Origin: Bacteroides zoogleoformans
Lineage (GTDB): Bacteria; Bacteroidota; Bacteroidia; Bacteroidales; Bacteroidaceae
NCBI RefSeq assembly: GCF_002998435.1
Contig: NZ_CP027231.1
Span: 1,095,001-1,159,000 of the forward strand
DNA: 64,000 bases
Reading direction: 5' to 3'
Part shown: positions 37,162 to 45,220 of the stretch, one piece after another
How the letters are laid out: each line of letters opens with the position of its first letter
Position numbering within the stretch: the stretch's first letter is position 1
Position numbers and translations under genes: made by a program
Notes under the pieces: model-generated
Told to the model about the DNA's origin: nothing
The model's database searches: none
What the model saw: the letters and a program-made list of their open reading frames with translations, nothing else

Positions 37162-38528
37162 GGCACTATAAAATATTTTGTGTAAATGTAAAATACGGGA
37201 TTCAATATGGGTTCCGTATTTTTTATTTAATAGCTTTGCAAAATGAAGAAAATTATGAAAGAGAAGAATCATGTAGTGCCTGATGAGGTATTAAGTAAGG
37301 AGTTCCTTAGCCTGTTCAAGACAGAAGCTGATGTGAGCAAGTTTCTGAAGCAGTTACACGCGCAGGTATTGGAGAAAATGCTTGAAGGTGAGATGGATGC
37401 GCATCTGGGTTATGAGAAGAATTCGGTTTCCGGTCATAACAGCGGTAATTCCCGTAACGGCAGCTACCCCAAGAAAATCCAAACCGAACACGGTGAAGCG
37501 GTCATACCTATTCCCCGTGACCGTAACGGTGAATTCGAGCCCATAGTTGTTCCCAAACACGAGAGTCGTGGGCTTTCCATAGAAAAACTTGTTATCTCCC
37601 TATATGCCAAAGGAATGAGCGTGTCCGACATTGAAGAGGAGATGCGTGAAATCTATGAAATAGAACTGTCCACATCAGCCATTTCCATCATCACGAACAA
37701 AGTCAGCCAGGCTGCTCAGGAATGGCAGAACCGCCCTTTGGATCCTGTCTATCTCATCGTTTGGATGGACGGTATTGTATTCAAGGTTCGTGACAACGGA
37801 AAAATCATCAACAAGACTGTCTATCTCTGTGTCGGTCTGAAACAGAACGGCTTGAAGGAAGTCCTTGGCATGTGGGTGGGAAAATCAGAAAGTTCTTCAT
37901 TCTGGATGGGTGTCCTGACAGATTTGAAGGCCCGCGGAGTGCAGGACATACTGATTACCTGCACTGACAACCTGAACGGATTTACCGACACCATACGTGC
38001 CGTATTTCCTGAGTCTTCCACACAAATATGTGTCGTACATCAGATCAGGAACTCCTGCAAATATGTCGTTTACAAGGACAAGAAAGAGTTTACAGCCGAT
38101 ATGAAGAACATCTATAACGCGCCCAACAAGGAGGCTGCTGCCGTGGAACTGGATAATTTGGAAAAGAAATGGGGAGGGAAGTACCCTTATGCCATCCTCT
38201 CATGGAGGAACAACTGGGATGACCTGACTGTTTTCTTCCAGTTTCCATTGGAAATCAGGAAAATAATCTACACTACAAACCTCACAGAAAATCTGAATGG
38301 GAAAATAAGAAAGTACACTAAATCAAAACTTTCATTCCCGTCGGATGATGCTGTGAAGAAAATGGTATACCTCGCTCTGATGGAGATTGAGAAGAAATGG
38401 ACGATGCCGATTACTAACTGGGGATTGATTATGAATCAATTTATGCTTATGTTTGAAAACAGAATTCAGATATAAGAGAACTTATAACTGAATCCCGTTT
38501 ACATTTACACAAAATTGTGGACAGTGCC
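37162..38528 (+). mobile_element. IS256-family insertion sequence with 8-bp target duplication
   Basis: Ends begin GGCACT and share the inverted block ATTTTGTGTAAATGTAAA. The 8-bp sequence TCCTCTGT flanks both ends exactly (37154-37161 and 38529-38536), the duplication length expected for IS256. The element is 1367 bp and interrupts the tape-measure gene of the prophage. Confidence 0.93.
37243..38475 (+). CDS. IS256-family transposase
   Basis: 410-residue DDE transposase. Signatures are [20 protein letters not shown] near the N-terminus, [19 protein letters not shown] (first Asp), the region [16 protein letters not shown] (second Asp), [13 protein letters not shown], and [19 protein letters not shown] with the last Glu. 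Intact, so the element may be mobile. It is read opposite to the gene it interrupts. Confidence 0.95.
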   Translation: MKKIMKEKNHVVPDEVLSKEFLSLFKTEADVSKFLKQLHAQVLEKMLEGEMDAHLGYEKNSVSGHNSGNSRNGSYPKKIQTEHGEAVIPIPRDRNGEFEPIVVPKHESRGLSIEKLVISLYAKGMSVSDIEEEMREIYEIELSTSAISIITNKVSQAAQEWQNRPLDPVYLIVWMDGIVFKVRDNGKIINKTVYLCVGLKQNGLKEVLGMWVGKSESSSFWMGVLTDLKARGVQDILITCTDNLNGFTDTIRAVFPESSTQICVVHQIRNSCKYVVYKDKKEFTADMKNIYNAPNKEAAAVELDNLEKKWGGKYPYAILSWRNNWDDLTVFFQFPLEIRKIIYTTNLTENLNGKIRKYTKSKLSFPSDDAVKKMVYLALMEIEKKWTMPITNWGLIMNQFMLMFENRIQI

Positions 38529-41111
38529 TCCTCTGTCATGAAGATTTCTTTAAAATCCCTGACAAGCGTGGTCATCTTCGCCTGCATGGCGGCACGCTTG
38601 TCGTTGGCCGCCTTCTCCACATCAATGACACGCTGCCCCGACTTACGCACGATGTCCTCTTTGGTCTCGGCATCTGTCAAAGCCATGGAGCGCGCATCCT
38701 CGTAGAATTCCCGTTCTATCTGCAAGCGGGCTTCCGCATTCTCTTTCTCCAAGGAAAGCATCATCATGTCGTGCTCGTCCTTGGACATGCGGTTCTCCGA
38801 CAAGGCCGCGTTAAACCCGGCCACCGATTTATTGTACCACTCCTGCTGCGATAGGAGGGCGTCTTCACGCAACGCCTCCAGCGACTTCACCGCTTCCTTT
38901 TCGGTGCGGACACTGTCCTTCAGCTCTTTATCGGCGGCCTTGCCCAAGGCGCTATCCTTTTTTTTTGCGGACGCCCAAATTCTGCAAGGCTTCCAGTTCA
39001 GCCTTCAGGACAGCCACCTTCCGGTTGCGGGCGGCAACTTCCTGCCTGGTGGTAGCCACCACCTTTTCGGCTTCCTCTATTTCCTTCTTCTTCAAGGCAA
39101 CGAGATCTCCTTTTTCGGAAGAGCCGGCTGTTACGGAAGAGTATTTGTTCGAGATATTGGCCAACTCTTCCGCATATCGGCGCATCATGTCTTCATAGCG
39201 CTTGACGTCATTGTCCACTTTTTTCTTCTGCTCTGACCAAGCCCGGAATGCGGAGGGGGAAACTCCCACAGAGGCCGCGACCTCCGCCTCCGATTTCCCT
39301 TGATTTTGCATGTCGTTCTTGCCCCATTCCACTTCTTTCATTTTCAGAGCCGTGCCTTTGTCTTGCTTGGAATACCATTCGTCCCGAGCCTCGAGGGCTT
39401 CCCGGAGTTTGGCGTTGGCCGCTTGTTGCTTGGCGGTAATAAGCAACTTCTGGACATACAAGTCTAAAGCGTCAGCGTTGTTGATGAGCTCACCTTCCTT
39501 GGTCAGCGAGGCATGATAATCGGGTACCATCTCTTGTATCCGATCGAGCGCCCATTTCCTCTGGTCATAGCCTTTTGAAGAGTCGAACAGTATTTTCTTA
39601 AGAGACTCGAGATTGTTTCTTTCTTCCGCAATGGAACTGTTGGCCTCTTTCGTTATTTTCATCACTTCATCCGTCCGCTTGCGGAACAGGAGGAAGGCCG
39701 ATGCGCCGGCGACGATTCCCGCGACCAAAAGTCCGATAAGATTGGCCTTACAGGTCTTATTGAACAACTTCATCGCCGCATTGGCCTTCAGTGTGTTCCC
39801 CGCCAGCTTGGATTTCGCCGCCGCATACAGCAAAGTAGCCCCCTTGGTGTTGTTTATCCAAGCGAGTTTTATCTTGTCGAGCAAAATGGAAGCTTTGGTA
39901 GCGGTTGCATTCTTGTAAGTCTCCGTTGTGGCCAGTCTGACGGCAGCTCGATAGGATAAATAGGCAGCCAGTAGAGTTAACAGTACGCTATAATGCTTGA
40001 CACTCCACCCAATCAGATTCATGACTCCGATGGAAGCCCCTGTATAGAGCTCTTTGAAACCTTCTTTCAACGGAAGCAAAGTTTGCCCCAACCTCAACTG
40101 CGCGTTCTGAAAACGGACGGTGGCCGCCTGTGCACGGTCGGAAGCCGACACATAATTTTCGCCGGCCGCCGCCAGCTGCTTGTCCACGATGGAGGCAACG
40201 GCCGACATGAAGTCGCCGGTCTTCGATACCTGCTCATTGATTTCAGCGGCGGAGAGTCCGAGGTTGTCGAGTATCATCACGGATTTTCTACCCAAACCGG
40301 TGATGATGGAATTGGTCATGTACTCCACCGATTGCCCGGTTTGCTGAGCCTTCAGCTGGGCGAACTGCAGATACTTTCCCAGGTCTTCCAAGGGTATGCG
40401 GAAGTCCTTGGCCTGTACGGTGGCTTTCATCAGGTCGAGGTCGGTAACGGTACCTTTGGTGGCCTTGCGCAGGTTGTCGAGAATGGAACCGTCGTCCAAC
40501 CGGTCGAACGCACGCTTTACGCCGTCGGCGGCTTCGGCCATTTCTACGCCTTCGGCGGCAAGTTCTTTCAGCTTTCCAAGTCCGGTCAACCCCCATTTTG
40601 CAACCTGCATGTAGAGATTACCGAAGAAGGCAGTCCACTTGCCGGTGGACTTGGCAGCCTGCATGAATTGAGATTCAAGTTCTTTTCCGGAATCTTTGAG
40701 CTGCGACATCCTTTCTTTGGTGTCTGTCAGCTTTCGGTTCAGTTTATTCCATTGGTCGGGATGGAGGGCCTGAGAAGTATTGTCAAGCTGTTTCTGCAAG
40801 TCCTGCGCACGGCGTTTCAACGAGGTCATGGACAGATTGTTCAGGTCCTGCTGGTCTTCCAGCTTCTTCAGGGCAAGGCGGTTCAGCGTAAGCTTCTCTG
40901 TATTCTTTTTGTATTGAGCCGACAAGGTTTTATATTCCCTGCTCTCCTTTCCCAACCGGAATTCTACCTCGCGGATGGACTTGGCCAGTTCTTTGTTCCG
41001 CGACTGGAGTTCTTTATTCCGCTCTGTGATTTTGTGTATTTCCTTGTCCGCGTCACTGGCGTCCAAAGAAAGAATCCATTTGATATGGTCTTCCGACAAA
41101 CGTTTTGCCAT
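38529..41111 (-). pseudogene. Phage tail tape-measure protein, frameshifted and cut by IS256
   Basis: Residues 1-719 (from ATG 41111, MAKRLSEDHIKWILSLDASD) show tape-measure features: a long N-terminal coiled coil, an AAEGVEMAEAADGVKRAF region, hydrophobic helices (LIGLLVAGIVAGASAFLLF) and a second coiled coil. At a run of nine A residues (38948-38956, minus strand) the frame ends in RKKKG-stop; removing one A restores KKKDSALGKAADKELKDS, which runs on to 38529, where IS256 is inserted. Beyond the element the frame continues from 37161 to a stop at 37120. Without both lesions the protein would be about 870 residues. Confidence 0.8.
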
Positions 41112-41150
41112 AAAAAAACTGCTACTTTGGTGATGACACGAAAGTAGCAG
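41112..41150 (-). terminator. Terminator-like hairpin touching the tape-measure start codon
   Basis: On the minus strand CTGCTACTTT and AAAGTAGCAG form a perfect 10-bp stem followed by seven T, and the next base is the A of the tape-measure ATG. It would limit entry of polymerase into that gene or block its ribosome site. Confidence 0.65.
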
Positions 41151-41181
41151 CTGAAAGCCCTGTTACAAAGGACAGGATTTA

Positions 41182-41433
41182 TCATTTAGGCCACCCAATC
41201 AGCTTGTTGGCAAGCCACAAAGGAAACATGCCCAGAAATGCGGCAAACGGCGAAAGTACTAAGGATACCGGTGTTATAGAGAGTGCAATAATGACGGCTA
41301 CTGTCCTGTTTTCTACACACCATCCCTTAGACTTCATGTGTAAGGGCAGCAAGGTAAAGCTGAAGATTATATGCAATATGATTATTATTCCCATTGCAGT
41401 TGTGTCCATTACAGTTGTTTCCATGAAAGTCAT
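41182..41433 (-). CDS. Small two-helix membrane protein (prophage)
   Basis: 83 residues with two hydrophobic stretches (MGIIIILHIIFSFTLLPL and VAVIIALSITPVSLVLSPFAAFLGMFPLWL) separated by a basic turn. No family recognised. A holin-like or other phage membrane role is possible from size and position upstream of the tape-measure gene, but nothing proves it. Confidence 0.5.
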   Translation of the reverse strand: MTFMETTVMDTTAMGIIIILHIIFSFTLLPLHMKSKGWCVENRTVAVIIALSITPVSLVLSPFAAFLGMFPLWLANKLIGWPK

Positions 41434-41473
41434 TTTTTTAGTTTCAACAAAACTACTAAACCTCTATCGAAAA

Positions 41474-41872
41474 TCAAAGCTTTTCAGGAGATATTTCCTT
41501 CAATTTCGCCGTAATGGAGTCCTTGATGTCCTGTGTCAGTCCGTATCGCAAATCATTGATAGTCTCATGATAGAGGCGTCCCCATACGACCCGGTTATAG
41601 AGTGCCAGTCGGCTGCGCAATTCCATGCTTTCACGGCTGTACTTGATGTCGAGAAACCGGAGGTAGGGGAATATATTGAAATGATAGTCCAGTTTCAGTC
41701 CTCCTCCTGAAACACTGAACGGGCGGGAGGAAAGGAATGAGGCAAGTTCTATGGCTCGTGGGTTCGTAAAGTTGTCACGCAGGACTCTTGCTTGCGTCTC
41801 GTAGATGAAAGCGGCATCTCGGCGCAGTATCTGGTGTACGAACTGTTTGCGGATAATTTCTTCTGTAATCAT
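41474..41872 (-). CDS. Hypothetical prophage protein
   Basis: 132 residues, start MITEEIIRKQFVHQILRRDA, soluble and mostly helical. The phrase FSVSGGGLKLDYHFNIFPYLRFLDIKY is distinctive. It lies two genes before the tape-measure gene, a place often used by tail-completion or chaperone proteins. I do not recognise a family. Confidence 0.65.
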   Translation of the reverse strand: MITEEIIRKQFVHQILRRDAAFIYETQARVLRDNFTNPRAIELASFLSSRPFSVSGGGLKLDYHFNIFPYLRFLDIKYSRESMELRSRLALYNRVVWGRLYHETINDLRYGLTQDIKDSITAKLKEISPEKL

Positions 41873-41987
41873 GGCTTATCGTTGTTTTTGCAAAGAAATG
41901 TATTTATTCTATCTTAAGTAAAGGACAGTGCGGCTATTCGTCGCGAACCGCCGCACCCGGAAAAATGTATAAAAAATGTTCCTTCAG

Positions 41988-42257
41988 TCAGGTCTTTGCC
42001 TGAAGCATCCAGCGGAAGTCGAGACCGGTGGCCCCGGGACGGGGCTGGTATTTGTAACCGGCATCGAGCATGGCTTGATGCACTTGCTCTTTGGAGATGT
42101 TGGCTCCGGGGTCGATGCTCCGAATGGCGTCGAAGACCTCGTCGGTGGAAAACCAATGAGAGGTGTGTCCGGCATCGAAGGCGGGCCTGAACGTGGAGGA
42201 CAGGGCCGCAATGTAGATGCTGACATCTGTGATGGTTTGTTCTTGCTCTTTTTTCAT
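41988..42257 (-). CDS. Hypothetical prophage protein
   Basis: About 89 residues from MKKEQEQTITDVSIYIAALS. It contains STDEVFDAIRSIDPGANISK and ends LDFRWMLQAKT. The pattern of an N-terminal helix followed by a winged-helix-like segment suggests a small regulatory or structural protein. A longer start 24 bases upstream is possible. Overlapping readings in other frames are shadows. Confidence 0.55.
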   Translation of the reverse strand: MKKEQEQTITDVSIYIAALSSTFRPAFDAGHTSHWFSTDEVFDAIRSIDPGANISKEQVHQAMLDAGYKYQPRPGATGLDFRWMLQAKT

Positions 42258-42286
42258 TGTTCTGTTTTTTTTGTTTAACATCAGGG

Positions 42287-42541
42287 TTATTCGCCCGCAT
42301 CCTTTTGGGCATCGGGCAGCAATTCCAACAGGGCCTCCTTGGCGTTATAGGCGGCGAACAGGCTTTCCAGGAGTTCGGAGGAAAAGTCGGCAAGTTCAAG
42401 TTGGCGCTTCAGCAGGAAGCCAATCAGTTTATCCAAGGAGTCGACAACTGCCTGGCCGTAGCCGTCCTGCAGGTTGGATAAAGATTCGGAGACTCGATGG
42501 TTCAATATCACTCCGTTGATGGAGGTGTCTCTCTTATTCAT
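42287..42541 (-). CDS. Hypothetical prophage protein, helical
   Basis: 84 residues from MNKRDTSINGVILNHRVSES. Likely all-helical (DSLDKLIGFLLKRQLELADF, SSELLESLFAAYNAKEALLE). The start overlaps the end of the preceding small membrane-protein gene by eight bases, so the two are probably translated together. Family not recognised. Confidence 0.6.
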   Translation of the reverse strand: MNKRDTSINGVILNHRVSESLSNLQDGYGQAVVDSLDKLIGFLLKRQLELADFSSELLESLFAAYNAKEALLELLPDAQKDAGE

Positions 42542-42800
42542 GATATCCTCCTTTCTTCGCTTTATAAACACACCATGCAGTGGCTGCGAACAGCGGTGGG
42601 AAAACAAAGCCCAGACAGGTGGAGAGGATGGCGCCGAAGTACCAGCGGTCGGCGGCGGTGCGAAGTTCGCAGTCGGGGGCAAGGCTGCGGTAGTAGCGGC
42701 GTTGCAGGTTGTTTACTCGCTCGGTGAGAGCGTTAACTTTCTCGCTCACGATAATGCGTGAGGATGGTACGGATGGCGTACCGAGAGTTAATTCTTTCAT
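42534..42800 (-). CDS. Small membrane protein, paralog 1 of the MKEL pair
   Basis: 88 residues. The N-terminus MKELTLGTPSVPSSRI is almost the same as in the gene at 42815. A basic helical stretch is followed by one hydrophobic segment (WYFGAILSTCLGFVFPPLFAATAWCVY) and a lysine-rich tail. The leader carries three alternating complementary 9-base segments, the last ending four bases before the start codon. A phage membrane role (holin, exclusion or spanin-like) is possible but unproven. Confidence 0.6.
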   Translation of the reverse strand: MKELTLGTPSVPSSRIIVSEKVNALTERVNNLQRRYYRSLAPDCELRTAADRWYFGAILSTCLGFVFPPLFAATAWCVYKAKKGGYHE

Positions 42801-42803
42801 CTT

Positions 42804-43013
42804 TGTAGGTCATTTTAAAATGAAACAATATGTTGATTAAAGACAGGAAGGGAACAATAAAGGTTCCGCTTTCCCGTTGACCTACACCCTGAATCAGGCA
42901 GCGGGCGCATTAACGCTCCACACGGGGGTCGGAACCAGTATCGCAAGTTGAAGGCATAAAAAATGCCCGCAGCAATTATGGCGAGCCTACTCGCCCGATT
43001 CAAATGTAGGTCA
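42804..43013 (-). promoter_or_regulatory. Three-segment leader upstream of paralog 1
   Basis: TGTAGGTCA (42804-42812), its complement TGACCTACA (42878-42886) and TGTAGGTCA again (43005-43013) can pair in two exclusive ways in the transcript. Between them lie a GGAAC/GTTCC hairpin, GGCAT/ATGCC (around 42953) and GGCGAG/CTCGCC (42980-42995). The upstream reading frame of paralog 2 crosses the whole leader. Confidence 0.45.
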
Positions 43014-43153
43014 CTGCAAATATGCACATTCTTTTTGAATCTGCAAACTTTTGAAGAATGTTTTTTCACTTGCCCGGTAAGGGCGTTGACATTCTCACTC
43101 ACGGCGATACGTGAGGATGGTACGGATGGCGTACCGATGATAAGTTCTTTCAT
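42815..43153 (-). CDS. Paralog 2 of the MKEL pair; possible leader reading frame for paralog 1
   Basis: 112 residues. Residues 1-36 (MKELIIGTPSVPSSRIAVSE...) are a diverged copy of paralog 1; beyond that the similarity stops and the frame runs through the leader of paralog 1, giving a short hydrophobic stretch (ASRLAIIAAGIFYAFNL). Its stop lies two bases from segment 3 of that leader, so a ribosome finishing here would sit on it. It may be a real small membrane protein, a decayed duplicate, or mainly a regulatory reading frame. Confidence 0.45.
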   Translation of the reverse strand: MKELIIGTPSVPSSRIAVSENVNALTGQVKKHSSKVCRFKKNVHICSDLHLNRASRLAIIAAGIFYAFNLRYWFRPPCGALMRPLPDSGCRSTGKRNLYCSLPVFNQHIVSF

Positions 43154-43359
43154 ATCATTGTTCAGTTTAGCATTTAGGCAGAAAAACGGCTGCCATTTCC
43201 CGTGTTGCTAAACTGAACAATGATAGTTGCCGAGGCAAAAATAATGTTTGGGAAAGGCAGCCGCCAATATCATAAGAACCGGGCATAAAAAAAGCCCGCA
43301 AAACCTGTGAGCATTATACGATGCACATCGGCAACCAATCCGGGTTGCTCAGTTTAGCA
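43153..43359 (-). promoter_or_regulatory. Three-segment leader upstream of paralog 2
   Basis: A perfect 20-bp inverted repeat joins 43153-43172 and 43206-43225; a third copy at 43344-43359 can pair with the second over 15 positions, the only difference being a G-U pair. An 8-bp helix GTTGCCGA/TCGGCAAC (43226-43233, 43328-43335) extends that alternative. Segment 3 includes the A of the start codon. A nested GGCAG/CTGCC and a CGGGC/GCCCG hairpin lie in the loops. Confidence 0.6.
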
Positions 43360-43379
43360 CGACAAATATCAGAATAATA

Positions 43380-43412
43380 TTTGTAACGGCAAAAGAATAT
43401 TGATTATTTTTG
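43380..43412 (+). promoter_or_regulatory. Promoter of the opposite-strand membrane-protein gene
   Basis: TTTG (43380-43383), 21 bases, TATTTTTG (43405-43412): a full match to the Bacteroides -33/-7 pattern, 24 bases before the ATG at 43436. Confidence 0.7.
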
Positions 43413-43435
43413 TAGAACTAAATAATGTTATCAAA

Positions 43436-43990
43436 ATGGAGAGATTGACAAAGCAACAACTTACAGTGATAGAGCTTTCATTGCTTGAATGGTACTATGA
43501 ACAGGCCAGCATCAGACACCGGGATATGATACGGGTAGAAGCTTTTATCACCGAAAGGTCTTATACCCTGTTCACTGTATATTTTGCAATCCTGTCGGCG
43601 GCACTGGGGTATGTGCTAACCCATCTCAACACACATAATGACATGGCACTCGCAGCGGGATGTCTCGCACTTATCGTCTTTACAAGTGTTTCGATAGGAT
43701 ATATCTGCCGCGTGATGTGGCCGCACGATTTCATGCCACCGGGCAAGGAACCCGACAAATTTGCAATACCCGATTACATCGCTTATTTTAAAGACAACAA
43801 CATTTCGGAAACCGATCAGAAAAAACAAATCATTGGCGATGAACTTGTAGAACTGCAAAGAAAGACTTCCATACAAGAAAAAAGCAATATTAAAAGAGTC
43901 GAACAGACCAAATACTCTATCGTATTCTTACTGTTCGGCTCCTTTGTAGCCGTCATCTCTTTTCTCATAGGCCTTGCCATGAATCAGTAG
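43436..43990 (+). CDS. Three-helix membrane protein, SLATT/Pycsar-effector-like, prophage cargo
   Basis: 184 residues from MERLTKQQLTVIELSLLEWY. An N-terminal helical part precedes two membrane helices (YTLFTVYFAILSAALGYVL and ALAAGCLALIVFTSVSIGYIC), a cytoplasmic helical region of about 70 residues, and a C-terminal helix (YSIVFLLFGSFVAVISFLIGLA). The layout resembles small membrane effectors of phage-defence systems. It is the only gene in this zone on the plus strand and has its own promoter, as expected for a cargo gene expressed from the prophage. No cyclase or other partner is adjacent. Confidence 0.7.
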   Translation: MERLTKQQLTVIELSLLEWYYEQASIRHRDMIRVEAFITERSYTLFTVYFAILSAALGYVLTHLNTHNDMALAAGCLALIVFTSVSIGYICRVMWPHDFMPPGKEPDKFAIPDYIAYFKDNNISETDQKKQIIGDELVELQRKTSIQEKSNIKRVEQTKYSIVFLLFGSFVAVISFLIGLAMNQ

Positions 43991-44132
43991 AATCATCAAC
44001 AATCATCCCATTGGTAGCAGATGGTGTTTCTTGAGGAATGTCAGGAAGCTCCGCAGGCTCCGACGATTGTTCGGAGTTATATTCTCCGGGGATAAAGCCT
44101 CCCGACTCCGAGCTGAAATAATCTTCAAACAT
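43965..44132 (-). CDS. Small acidic protein, overlaps the plus-strand gene
   Basis: 55 residues from ATG 44132: MFEDYFSSESGGFIPGEYNS, then a Glu/Pro-rich stretch and a TDSWQGL ending. Composition is protein-like and the frame is clean, but no family is known to me. Its last 26 bases overlap the 3' end of the plus-strand membrane-protein gene. Confidence 0.45.
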   Translation of the reverse strand: MFEDYFSSESGGFIPGEYNSEQSSEPAELPDIPQETPSATNGMIVDDSTDSWQGL

Positions 44133-44265
44133 ATGTCAAATGGCGAACCTCTTATCAGCACGTGCCCAAAGGTTCACATCACCTTAACCCGATTGTCTAC
44201 GGATTACGTACTGAAAAGAGGTTCATATATGTGATTGATAGGGCATTGCAAAAATGAGGATTCCT

Positions 44266-44306
44266 TCCGTAACGGCAAAATAAAAAGCGGAGTTTTTCGC
44301 TCCGCT
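44266..44306 (-). terminator. Shared 41-bp terminator cassette, copy 1
   Basis: AGCGGAG and CTCCGCT with a 7-base loop, followed on the minus strand by TTTTTATTTTG. The 41 bases are the same as at 53396-53436. Placed after the DUF5053 gene. Confidence 0.8.
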
Positions 44307-44414
44307 AAACTTATATAGTTACCTATAGATATCATCATCCTCAAGTCTCTTCTTTTTGGATGATACTTCTAGGCTTTAAATGCTGTCCGCTGCACGACGT
44401 ATTCGGTCGGACAA

Positions 44415-44843
44415 TTATACAAAAGCCGTTGCTGCCTTTTTCAATTTATTAGCCACATCATTCAGGGCATCAGCCAGTTGATGCAGTTCACCGGGAGTGA
44501 ACGTGACCGTTTTGCCATGCACTTCGTTCCCGTTAATGCGCTGATGCAGCCATGAAGCCGACTTTCCAAAATAAGTCTTTGCGAATTCCGATACAGAGAT
44601 GAACGGCAATGTTTCAGACAAGATTTTGCGCACTTCTATCCGCTGCTTTAGAATCTTTGCTTCCTCAATGTCGTTATGAATTCTGGCAAAGTCTTCCGTG
44701 ACAGCTTCTTGAAGCTCTGCTTCATCTTCCGGGCGTATGGAGTTAAAGAACGCTTCCATTTCTTGCTCCGCTTTTATCCGATCAGCTCCTTTACTTTTAA
44801 TACAAGCCTCTTTCAGTCTGAAAAAATCTTCTTTTACTCCCAT
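44415..44843 (-). CDS. DUF5053-family protein
   Basis: 142 residues: charged N-terminal helices and a C-terminal helix-turn-helix-like part (FISVSEFAKTYFGKSASWLHQRINGNEVHGKTVTF) followed by a helix ELHQLADALNDVANKLKKA. This is the plan of DUF5053 proteins found in Bacteroides prophages and mobile elements. A DNA-binding or regulatory role is likely from the helix-turn-helix. It follows a 56-codon gene and ends at a cassette terminator. Confidence 0.75.
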   Translation of the reverse strand: MGVKEDFFRLKEACIKSKGADRIKAEQEMEAFFNSIRPEDEAELQEAVTEDFARIHNDIEEAKILKQRIEVRKILSETLPFISVSEFAKTYFGKSASWLHQRINGNEVHGKTVTFTPGELHQLADALNDVANKLKKAATAFV

Positions 44844-44883
44844 AGCTTTTATTTTTTAAGTAATACATAATGAATGAAGATAA

Positions 44884-44909
44884 GGAAGCTGTCCGGCCAG
44901 ACAGCTTCC
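44884..44909. terminator. Strong hairpin between small gene and DUF5053 gene
   Basis: GGAAGCTGTC and GACAGCTTCC form a perfect 10-bp stem with a 6-base loop just after the 56-codon gene; short T runs flank it. Confidence 0.65.
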
Positions 44910-44915
44910 TCTTTT

Positions 44916-45086
44916 CTACCGGAATGCGGAAAGACGTTGAATCTCCAATTTAAGAGATTCTATTTCAGCATCCAGTACCGATTTTCTATATCCCAGCCCG
45001 ATAAGCCGGTGATAATTTCGGAGGTAGTAGTTGAGATTCTCGATCAACTCATCTACCTGCGCTTTTAGCGCTTCTTCATCAGTCAT
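44916..45086 (-). CDS. Small coiled-coil protein
   Basis: 56 residues from ATG 45086: MTDEEALKAQVDELIENLNY, ending with SVLDAEIESLKLEIQRLSAF. Two heptad-like helices suggest a short coiled coil. A TATCTTTG -7 box lies 28 bases upstream, and a terminator-type hairpin follows the stop, so it looks like a genuine short gene. Family not recognised. Confidence 0.65.
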   Translation of the reverse strand: MTDEEALKAQVDELIENLNYYLRNYHRLIGLGYRKSVLDAEIESLKLEIQRLSAFR

Positions 45087-45113
45087 TCAAAGAGCTCTTT
45101 TTGATTGACAATA

Positions 45114-45177
45114 CAAAGATAAAGAAATTATTATCACCTGCAAGATGTTTAGATAAAAATTTTATTATCAACCTGCA
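45114..45177 (-). promoter_or_regulatory. Promoter with a direct repeat
   Basis: TATCTTTG (45121-45114, minus) is the -7 box of the 56-codon gene. A 26-27-base direct repeat (AGATAAAGAAATTATTATCA-like at 45117-45142 and again at 45151-45177) begins within this box and repeats 34 bases upstream. Confidence 0.55.
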
Positions 45178-45220
45178 AAATAGTATAAATCGCCCATTTG
45201 CATAGATGCGAAATGACCTT

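Noticed and set aside
43153..43225. Invertible DNA switch at the 20-bp inverted repeat
   Set aside because: The spacer is only 33 bases, no promoter lies in it, no recombinase is near, and the third complementary segment with a G-U change fits RNA pairing better.
41474..43359. Retron or diversity-generating retroelement, suggested by repeated short segments and paralogous genes
   Set aside because: No reverse transcriptase gene is present in the window, and the repeats are complementary pairs, not template/variable repeats with adenine changes.
44031..44234. Plus-strand 67-codon frame
   Set aside because: Very Arg-rich shadow of the minus-strand acidic small gene and its upstream region; no promoter or family.
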